A program made the translations under genes and the position numbers. A stretch of DNA of 7,229 nt, taken from positions 1-7,229 of the forward strand of contig JAFYBD010000296.1 of assembly GCA_017540385.1 (NCBI GenBank). Direction: 5' to 3'. Source of the DNA: Lentisphaeria bacterium (lineage in GTDB: Bacteria > Verrucomicrobiota > Lentisphaeria > Victivallales > UBA1829). The number at the start of each line of letters is the position of its first letter. Position 1 is the first letter of the stretch. Positions 1 to 5,341 of the stretch are shown here, one piece after another. The notes under the pieces were generated by a model. That model was given only the letters and a program-made list of their open reading frames with translations. It made no database searches and was not told the origin of the DNA.

Positions 1-667
1 CTTCACCGTGAACTACACCCGCCCCGACGACGACGGCGGCGAGACGGTCGTGTCCGATCTGGCCGCACTGCCCGAGGACGACGTGCTGACCTCCACGCGC
101 AACGAGATGCCGGTGCCCATCCGCACCTCGTTCTTCATCCGCGACGGCCGCGCCGAACTCGGGTTCCTGAACAAGGACACGAAGACCGCCGAGCTCAATT
201 TCGAGGAGGGCAAGGGACCCTTCCTGCTGATCCGCGAAACCGGGTTCTTCTCCAACTACTGCCGCACGATCCTCGTGCTGGCGACCGGGATCGTGTCGAT
301 CACGCTGCTGGCGGCGAGCGTGGCGGCGTGCCTCTCGCTGCCCATCGCGATCTTCTTCACGGCGGCCTACATGCTGACGGGCGGACTCGCCAACTACATC
401 GTGACCTCGATGCCGGAGGCGATCGACTACCAGGCGGAATACGCCGGGGAGTTCGGCTACAAGTTCGGCAAGGTGATGCTGACGATGATCGTGCCGCTTC
501 AGGATTTCTTCGTCTCGGGCCGTCTCGCGAGCGGCGAGCTGGTGAGCTTCGGGTTCATCGGCGGGCTTTTCGCGATGGACGTGCTCGTCCGGACGGTCCC
601 GGTGTTCCTCTTCGGGGCCTGGATTTACACGCGGCGCGAACTCGCGCTCGCCTCGAAACGCGGATAG
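1..667 (+). CDS. Probable ABC-2-type transporter permease, C-terminal part (5' end outside window)
   Basis: The reading frame is already open at base 2 and ends with TAG at 665-667. The GTG at 8 has no room for a ribosome site, so I treat this as the 3' part of a longer gene. Numbering from that GTG, residues 1-80 are hydrophilic and probably form an extracytoplasmic or loop domain. They are followed by a long hydrophobic stretch (about 87-132) that could hold two helices, then an amphipathic part with 'MIVPLQDF' and a last helix (about 182-206) that ends in 'YTRREL'. A short loop containing a Pro and 'DF', one more helix, and a C-terminal arginine pair is the usual ending of ABC-2 permeases. 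That resemblance, together with the downstream TPR partner, is the basis for the call. The ATPase would be expected upstream, outside the window. It could instead be an unrelated polytopic membrane protein. The next gene starts after 9 bases, so the two are almost certainly cotranscribed. Confidence 0.55.
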   Translation, partial: FTVNYTRPDDDGGETVVSDLAALPEDDVLTSTRNEMPVPIRTSFFIRDGRAELGFLNKDTKTAELNFEEGKGPFLLIRETGFFSNYCRTILVLATGIVSITLLAASVAACLSLPIAIFFTAAYMLTGGLANYIVTSMPEAIDYQAEYAGEFGYKFGKVMLTMIVPLQDFFVSGRLASGELVSFGFIGGLFAMDVLVRTVPVFLFGAWIYTRRELALASKRG

Positions 668-676
668 GAGCCGGAA

Positions 677-2302
677 ATGAAGAACCGTTACGCATTGTTT
701 TTCAGTCTGCTCGCCGGGACCGTGATCCTGCTCTTCGCGAACGTCTTCGTGCAGGGCCGCATGGCCGAAGTCGTGAAGGAGGACAAGCTCGTCGACGAGA
801 ATTTCGCGGCGGAGGGCACGCCCCCGGTCGTGGCGGTCTCCACGATGGCGCTCGGCGGGTTCCGCGGGCTCATCGCAGACATCCTGTGGATTCGTGCCGG
901 AGACCTGCAGCAGCAGGGCAAATACTACGAACTCGTGCAGCTCTCCGACTGGATCCTGAAGCTCCAGCCGAAATTTGCCGCGGCCGCCGCCCACATGGGG
1001 TGGAACATGGCGTACAACGTCTCCGTGGCGTGCAAGCGTCCCGAGGACCGCTGGCGCTGGGTCCGGCGCGGGATCGAGCTCATGCAGGAAGCCGTGACCA
1101 TGAACCCGAACGACCCGGAGGTCTACAAGGAGCTCGCGTGGATTTACCAGCATAAACTCGGAAACGTGCTGGACGACGCGCAGAGATATTACAAGGAAAC
1201 GATGGCGCGCCGGCTGATGTTCCTGTACGGAAAGCATTACCCGGACTGGAAGGCATGGGCGGACGCCCCCGCGACCGAAGCCGAACTCAAGGATCGTTTT
1301 CCGGTCGGTTCCGACGCGCGCAACGCGATCGAAGCGTACACGCAGGGCGACCTGGCGCGGCTCTTCGGCGAGTTCCAGATGAACGGCGGACTGCCGAAGG
1401 AACTCGCGGAGAAGCTGTCGCCCGCGGACGCCGCCGTAATCGACCTGCATTTCCGCCGCAGATGGCTGAAGAAGGACTGGAACGTCGAACCCGAGCTCAT
1501 CGCGAAGATCAACGAGACCTACGGCGAACTCGACTGGCTGCTCCCGGAATCCTATGCGATCTACTGGGCGTACGACGGCCTCAGCCGCACGCCCGACCGC
1601 GAGGACCTGCCGCTCACGCGCCTGATCCTCCAGTCGCTCGTCGCGTCGTTCAATTACGGCCGGATGCTCCTGCCGAAGGAAAACGAGGTCAGCGACTTCT
1701 TCCTGCTCGTGCCGAACACCGGCGTGGTGGACGCCGCCCGCAAGATTTACAAGGACATCATGGCCTCCGACCAATACGCGCACTCGCCCTTCGAGGCGCT
1801 GTACGAGAATTTCCTCATCGATGCGACCGTGACCCTCTACACCTATTCACAGAAAGACCAGGCCGCGAAGTTCTACAACGAGATCAAGACCGAGACGAAG
1901 AACAAGAACGCCAAGACCATGACGCTCGACCAGTTCGTGCTGAACGAATGGGAGGACGACATCGTGAGCGGCGACTTCAAGCAGATCGGAAACGAGCTCG
2001 AAGGACTCATGTTCACGTCCTGCCTGCTCATCGGGTTCGGCGACCGCGAAGCCGCCGCCGACCATCTCGCGCTCGCGCTCCGGGTCTACAACACCTACGC
2101 GAAGGCCCATAAGGGCGTCGACCGCGTGTCCCTGCCGTCGTTCGAGGAGATGAAGGCCCAGACGGCGCAGGCGATCATCGAGAATTATCCGCCCGAAATC
2201 GCGAACCGTCTCCGCGCCGAGCTCGCCGAGGACCAGCGGAGAAAAGAGGAATCCGACGCGCGCAACGCCGCTCAGGCGGGACAGGAGGCCGCCACGCCAT
2301 GA
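677..2302 (+). CDS. Membrane-anchored TPR-like protein, function unknown
   Basis: This 541-residue protein starts at the ATG at 677, with GGAG at 667-670 six bases upstream. Residues 5-25 form one hydrophobic helix (FFSLLAGTVILLFANVFV), either an uncleaved signal anchor or a signal peptide, so the bulk is probably periplasmic. Residues 59-115 carry the conspicuous block 'GGFRGLIADILW', then 'KYYELVQLSDWILKLQPKF' and 'GWNMAYN'. From memory, this block recurs in TPR-containing proteins of PVC bacteria and some deltaproteobacteria encoded beside ABC-2 permeases. Residues 83-175 look like helical TPR-type pairs, with typical 'A.....NPNDPEVYKELAWIY' spacing at 140-156. The C-terminal 27 residues are charged and Ala-rich. 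It sits between the permease and the deacetylase and overlaps the latter by 4 bases (ATGA). I infer a scaffold or accessory role for the permease, since no catalytic motif is visible. Confidence 0.75.
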   Translation: MKNRYALFFSLLAGTVILLFANVFVQGRMAEVVKEDKLVDENFAAEGTPPVVAVSTMALGGFRGLIADILWIRAGDLQQQGKYYELVQLSDWILKLQPKFAAAAAHMGWNMAYNVSVACKRPEDRWRWVRRGIELMQEAVTMNPNDPEVYKELAWIYQHKLGNVLDDAQRYYKETMARRLMFLYGKHYPDWKAWADAPATEAELKDRFPVGSDARNAIEAYTQGDLARLFGEFQMNGGLPKELAEKLSPADAAVIDLHFRRRWLKKDWNVEPELIAKINETYGELDWLLPESYAIYWAYDGLSRTPDREDLPLTRLILQSLVASFNYGRMLLPKENEVSDFFLLVPNTGVVDAARKIYKDIMASDQYAHSPFEALYENFLIDATVTLYTYSQKDQAAKFYNEIKTETKNKNAKTMTLDQFVLNEWEDDIVSGDFKQIGNELEGLMFTSCLLIGFGDREAAADHLALALRVYNTYAKAHKGVDRVSLPSFEEMKAQTAQAIIENYPPEIANRLRAELAEDQRRKEESDARNAAQAGQEAATP

Positions 2303-3105
2303 TGATCTATCCCTTGTTTCCCGAAGGGCGCGACCGCGCGCTCACGTTCAGCTACGACGACGCCCTGGACGCCGACGTGCGCCTGGCCGGCATCTTCAGT
2401 TCGCACGGGCTGAAATGTACGTTCAATTTCTGCTCCGACGACGGTCCCCATGACGGGACGTTTCCCTCGTTCGACGTGAACGAGGTCTACCTGAACCACG
2501 GTCACGAGATCGCGGTCCACGGCTCGGAACACGCCTTCGAGGACCGCATGCCCGCCGAAGCCGTGATCGCCGACGTCCTGGAGAACCGCCGCAAGCTCGA
2601 ATCCATCACGCACGCCCCGGTGAAGGGCATGGCGTATCCCTACGGCACGTTCACGCCCGAGCTCAAACAGCGCCTGCGCGACCTCGGCATCCTGTATTCG
2701 CGCACCGTGAACAGCACGCATCAGTTCAATATGCCGTCGGATTTCCTGGAGTGGAACCCGACCGCGCATCACCGCGAGAACATCGCGGAGATTGGCGAGC
2801 GCTTCCTGAACAACTCCGAGCTGCGCGCGCCCGGCACGGTCTGCTACATCTGGGGTCATTCGTTCGAGTTCGACCGGACCGACGGCTGGGACGTGATCGA
2901 GCGTTTCGCCGATCAGATGGCCGGCAAGGACTGCGTGTGGTACGCCACGAATATGGAGATCTACGATTACAATCAGGCGTTCCGCTCGCTCCGGTTCACG
3001 GCCGACTGCTGCTACGTCCAGAACCCGTCCGGCCGCACCGTGTGGATCAAACGCGGCCGCGAAGCCTTCGAAATCCCCTCCGGCGATGTCGTCCGCATCG
3101 GATGA
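2299..3105 (+). CDS. Polysaccharide deacetylase family protein (NodB fold), cytoplasmic
   Basis: This 268-residue protein is predicted to be a metal-dependent de-N-acetylase of carbohydrate esterase family 4 type. The NodB motifs appear in order. Motif 1 is 'FSYDDA', with D20 as the presumed catalytic base and D21 as a metal ligand. Motif 2 is 'HGSEH', with metal ligands H74 and H78. Motif 3 is 'AYPYG' (112-116), and a late 'WGHSFEF' (185-191) carries H187, the likely C-terminal catalytic His. There is no signal peptide or transmembrane segment, so it probably acts in the cytoplasm on a small or nucleotide-linked sugar rather than on cell wall polymer; this is inference. Start choice: AGGAGG at 2283-2288 lies 10 bases before the ATG at 2299 and 13 before the ATG at 2302, so I prefer 2299. 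The start overlaps the TPR gene stop as ATGA, which indicates translational coupling. The substrate cannot be read from the sequence. Confidence 0.85.
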   Translation: MMIYPLFPEGRDRALTFSYDDALDADVRLAGIFSSHGLKCTFNFCSDDGPHDGTFPSFDVNEVYLNHGHEIAVHGSEHAFEDRMPAEAVIADVLENRRKLESITHAPVKGMAYPYGTFTPELKQRLRDLGILYSRTVNSTHQFNMPSDFLEWNPTAHHRENIAEIGERFLNNSELRAPGTVCYIWGHSFEFDRTDGWDVIERFADQMAGKDCVWYATNMEIYDYNQAFRSLRFTADCCYVQNPSGRTVWIKRGREAFEIPSGDVVRIG

Positions 3106-4084
3106 ATCCGCACCCGACACGGAGTTCGATTTCCGGGCTCCGCTGAGGCTGTCGCGCCGGCTCACGCTCCCGTGCCGCGTGGTGTGGTCGCCGCTTCAGG
3201 GCGTGATGACCCGGACGCTCCTGCATGCCGCGGCGCAACTCGACCTGATCCCCTGCTGGTTCACGCCGTTTTTCAGCACGGGCGGCGTCTCCGTCCCGAA
3301 ATCCGCCGCGGTGAGGCGCAAGCTCGCGCCGTACCGGGTCCGCCCCGATCTGCCCCTCGTCTTCCAGCTCATCGGCCACGACGCCGGTTCCCTCGCGGCC
3401 ACGGCCGCCGTCTTCGCGCAGGAGGACTGCGTGAACGGGATCAACCTCAATTTCGCGTGCCCCAGCAAGACGGTCACCGCGAGTGGGAACGGCGCGGCCC
3501 TGCTGGACCGTCCATCGGTCGTCGGCGAACTCACGCGCGCCGTGGTGGACGCTGTCCCCGGGGACGTCTCCGTCTCGGTCAAACTCCGCACCGGGAAGGA
3601 CTCCGCGGAACTTCTGCCGCAAATCGTGCGCGAGGTCTGCGCCGCCGGAGCCGACTGGATCGTCTTCCACTGGCGCACCGCGGCCGAGGGTTACTGCCCG
3701 GTCAACGCGGCGGAACGTTTCCGCCGGATTCGCCTGGCCGTTGAGACCGCGGGGACCGTGCCGGTGTTCGGCAACGGCGACGTCACGGACCGGGCGGGGG
3801 CGGAGGAACTCGTCCGCGAGACCGGCTGTGCCGGGGTGGCCGTGGGGCGCGGCGTGCTCTCCGATCCCTGGCTCGCGAAGCGCATCCTCTCCGGCGACCG
3901 CAACGCCCCGACGTTGGAGGAACGCACCGCGTTTCTGCGAATGCTGGCCTCCGGGACGGATTCCACGCGGCGGGGCCGGAACTGGTTCCTCGAATGTGTG
4001 AAGATGACGTTCGGACCCGATTCGCAGGAATTCCGCGAAGCGAGGGCAGGGGGCTGGGACGAACTCCGCGCCCGGTGGTCCTGA
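3086..4084 (+). CDS. tRNA-dihydrouridine synthase family flavoprotein
   Basis: This 332-residue protein is predicted to be an FMN-dependent enzyme that reduces uridine to dihydrouridine in tRNA, using NADPH. The Dus landmarks follow in order: a degenerate N-terminal 'SPLQGVMTR' (35-43) in place of the common 'APM.GVTD'; 'INLNFACPSKTV' (119-130) with the catalytic Cys125; 'SGNGAALL' (133-140); 'VSVKLRTG' (164-171) with K167; 'HWRT' (196-199) with H196 and R198; 'VFGNGDV' (228-234); and 'GVAVGRGVLSDPWL' (251-264). The last two motifs bind the FMN phosphate in this family. Length is normal for Dus proteins, with a short helical C-terminal part. The start overlaps the deacetylase gene by 20 bases and lacks a clear Shine-Dalgarno site, so it may rely on coupling. 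Later starts would cut into the barrel. The DusA/B/C subtype is not clear from motifs alone. Confidence 0.87.
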   Translation: MSSASDESAPDTEFDFRAPLRLSRRLTLPCRVVWSPLQGVMTRTLLHAAAQLDLIPCWFTPFFSTGGVSVPKSAAVRRKLAPYRVRPDLPLVFQLIGHDAGSLAATAAVFAQEDCVNGINLNFACPSKTVTASGNGAALLDRPSVVGELTRAVVDAVPGDVSVSVKLRTGKDSAELLPQIVREVCAAGADWIVFHWRTAAEGYCPVNAAERFRRIRLAVETAGTVPVFGNGDVTDRAGAEELVRETGCAGVAVGRGVLSDPWLAKRILSGDRNAPTLEERTAFLRMLASGTDSTRRGRNWFLECVKMTFGPDSQEFREARAGGWDELRARWS

Positions 4085-4163
4085 CCGTATCCCGCGCATC
4101 CCTCCTGCTGCACCCCGCATGCGTCGAAACACCGTTTTTTTGTTTTGAATGTTTTTAACGTTA

Positions 4164-4178
4164 GATTTTTGAAAAATC
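4164..4178. repeat. Short inverted repeat, possible operator or weak hairpin
   Basis: The two 7-base arms GATTTTT and AAAAATC are exact reverse complements around a single G. As RNA the stem would be weak because it is almost all A-U, so a DNA-binding site is at least as likely as a terminator. It lies about 45 bases upstream of the -35 box of the pilin-like gene. Its right arm overlaps the AAAATCACG word that recurs upstream of the symporter gene. Confidence 0.35.
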
Positions 4179-4223
4179 ACGTTGTTCTTGTGTTTTTCGA
4201 TCAAAACGCTGTGGGGTATTTGC

Positions 4224-4251
4224 TTGAAAAACGCCGTTAAGGGAATATATT
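4224..4251 (+). promoter_or_regulatory. Predicted sigma-70-type promoter for the pilin-like gene
   Basis: TTGAAA at 4224-4229 and TATATT at 4246-4251 are separated by 16 bases. A second reading of the -10 box is TATTGT at 4248-4253 with an 18-base spacer, which resembles the -10 word ahead of the symporter gene. Transcription would begin near 4258-4260 and leave a leader of roughly 50 bases. The match is by eye to the housekeeping consensus. Confidence 0.55.
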
Positions 4252-4311
4252 GTCTTTATCATCAATCATTCATCCCTGCCAGACCGGCATTTCCCCGAGA
4301 AGGACCCCGAC

Positions 4312-5100
4312 ATGAGAACGACCGCACAGAGACGACGCCCCGGACGCAGCCGCTTCACGCTGATCGAGCTCCTGATCGTGATCGCGATCATCGCGATCCT
4401 GGCGGCGCTGCTGCTGCCTGCGCTGAGGTCGGCCCGGGAGACCGCGAAACGCGCCTCCTGCATCAACAACCAGAAGTCCATCGGGCACTACATTCACCAG
4501 TATTCGCTGGGGAGCAAAGGCGACCTGACCGGACTGCTGGGGAACTGGTACAACTGGCTCGGACGCGTCGCCCAGACCGCCGGCAGCAAGTACGAATTCG
4601 GCAACGGCCAGGCGAAGTTCGAACCGGCGAACATCGACCAGATCGCGCGCACCATCCTGAAGGTAGCGCGCTGCCCCGGCGACATCACGAGGGGCAAGCA
4701 GAGCTATGGCCGCAACGACCCGATGGGGCTGTGGACGCTGAAGGACCACAAAAAACGCATCTGCCGGAGCCGCATCCAGGCGGCGCAGATGCCGTCCGAC
4801 CTCATCATCCTCGGGGAACGCTGGAGCAATTTCAAGTCGTTCGACGATTCGAAGTGGGAGGAGCAGTACGAGATTTGCGCGCCGTTCCATCTGCGCTCGA
4901 ACCGCACGTCGACCGACGCCGCCGGAGAGGACTGGAACACGATCCACAAGGGCAACATCCCGCTGCTTTATCTCGACGGTCATGTGAACACGCGGAACAT
5001 CCTCACCACGGTCCGGACGCGTTCCATGAGCTCGATGTACATGTGCAACGAACATTCGACCGGGGGCAGCTGGTCCGACGACCCGGAACTGAAGAAGTGA
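4312..5100 (+). CDS. Prepilin-type N-terminal methylation domain protein with H-X9-DG C-terminal motif
   Basis: This 262-residue protein belongs to the pseudopilin-like proteins that are abundant in Lentisphaerota, Planctomycetes and Verrucomicrobia. A basic 14-residue leader precedes FTLIELLIVIAIIAILAALL (15-34), with E19 as the conserved Glu+5 and a hydrophobic helix that anchors it in the inner membrane until assembly. Residue -1 of the expected cleavage site is R14 and not the usual Gly. The segment 'RASCINNQKSIG' (47-58) and 'CPGD' (121-124) fit the family pattern, with Cys50 and Cys121 able to form a disulfide. The motif H212-X9-D222-G223 ('HKGNIPLLYLDG') matches the HX9DG signature. 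AAGGA at 4300-4304 lies seven bases before the start. It has its own promoter and a downstream hairpin, so it appears monocistronic. No other secretion or pilus gene is near. Its role is unknown; surface display or polymer handling is a guess. Confidence 0.88.
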   Translation: MRTTAQRRRPGRSRFTLIELLIVIAIIAILAALLLPALRSARETAKRASCINNQKSIGHYIHQYSLGSKGDLTGLLGNWYNWLGRVAQTAGSKYEFGNGQAKFEPANIDQIARTILKVARCPGDITRGKQSYGRNDPMGLWTLKDHKKRICRSRIQAAQMPSDLIILGERWSNFKSFDDSKWEEQYEICAPFHLRSNRTSTDAAGEDWNTIHKGNIPLLYLDGHVNTRNILTTVRTRSMSSMYMCNEHSTGGSWSDDPELKK

Positions 5101-5145
5101 CGCGACGCGCGGAGGCGCGCATCCGCATTATGAAAAGGGCGGTGC

Positions 5146-5180
5146 GGGCGTTACACTGGAGCTCCCGTAACGTTTCTTTC
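5146..5180 (+). terminator. Candidate intrinsic terminator of the pilin-like gene
   Basis: CGTTAC at 5149-5154 pairs exactly with GTAACG at 5167-5172. G-U pairs can extend the base of the stem outward (GGG at 5146-5148 with TTT at 5173-5175). Inside the loop, GGAGCTCC allows two more G-C pairs. The stem runs straight into TTTCTTTC (5173-5180), a pyrimidine tract broken by one C. The position 46 bases after the stop codon fits. The interrupted U-tract is the weak point. Confidence 0.5.
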
Positions 5181-5207
5181 GAGGTGTTTTTGTGGGAAAT
5201 GCGGAAT

Positions 5208-5231
5208 AAAATCACGAAAAAACGCGATTTT
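5208..5231. repeat. Interrupted inverted repeat upstream of the symporter promoter
   Basis: AAAATCACG (5208-5216) and CGCGATTTT (5223-5231) are reverse complements except for one A-C mismatch, and they flank an A6 loop. It ends 14 bases before the -35 box, a position suited to an activator or repressor site. As RNA it could also fold, but no U-run follows it directly. Confidence 0.4.
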
Positions 5232-5245
5232 GTTCAAATCCGGGG

Positions 5246-5274
5246 TTGAAATTTAGACATTTACGGTGTATTGT
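5246..5274 (+). promoter_or_regulatory. Predicted sigma-70-type promoter for the symporter gene
   Basis: TTGAAA at 5246-5251 is followed after 17 bases by TATTGT at 5269-5274, a four-of-six match to TATAAT. Transcription would start near 5281 and leave an AT-rich leader of about 60 bases before the ATG at 5342. The -35 box is identical to that of the pilin-like gene. An alternative -10 box, TATTTT at 5284-5289, lacks a good -35 partner. Confidence 0.5.
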
Positions 5275-5341
5275 TAGGTTGATATTTTATTAGTGTCGTA
5301 ACTTCACCCAACATACTAACATAAGAAAGGACCACAAACAA

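Larger units (their letters stand above)
4085..4311 (+). other. AT-rich intergenic region ahead of the pilin-like gene
   Basis: This 227-base gap contains no gene. Base composition changes abruptly near 4130 from GC-rich to AT-rich. It has a T7 run at 4135-4141, the inverted repeat GATTTTT-G-AAAAATC at 4164-4178, and imperfect direct repeats at 4140-4156 and 4182-4197 (both of the form TTGTT...TGTTTTT). A promoter follows at 4224-4251, and the AAGGA ribosome site at 4300-4304 lies seven bases before the next ATG. The upstream operon must end in or near this gap, but I see no convincing GC-rich terminator stem. Confidence 0.7.
5101..5341 (+). other. Intergenic region between pilin-like gene and symporter gene
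   Basis: This 241-base gap contains no gene. The first part (5101-5172) is GC-rich and holds a five-pair hairpin CGCGC-GGAG-GCGCG at 5106-5119 and a terminator-like hairpin at 5146-5175. The second part is AT-rich and holds an interrupted inverted repeat at 5208-5231, a promoter at 5246-5274 and a ribosome site AAAGGA at 5326-5331, ten bases before the symporter ATG. Confidence 0.7.

Noticed and set aside
328..1155. Plus-strand open frame spanning the permease end and the TPR gene start
   Set aside because: Its product is Arg-rich and of low complexity and it conflicts with two well-placed genes that have a ribosome site and a tight junction.
4073..4141. Possible intrinsic terminator of block 1 using the T7 run at 4135-4141
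   Set aside because: The only stem that reaches the T-run pairs CGGTG (4073-4077) with CACCG (4130-4134) across a loop of more than 50 bases. CGCATGCG (4116-4123) is self-complementary without a loop. Neither is convincing.
3047..4204. Long minus-strand open frame (385 codons) across the Dus gene and intergenic region
   Set aside because: The translation is Arg/Gly/Pro/Ala-rich and motif-free, and it lies opposite a well-supported gene, as expected in GC-rich DNA.
4182..5249. Plus-strand open frame covering the pilin-like gene in another frame
   Set aside because: It begins in the AT-rich intergenic DNA without a ribosome site and becomes Arg/His/Pro-rich where it overlaps the pilin-like gene. 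The prepilin signal and HX9DG motif lie in the other frame.
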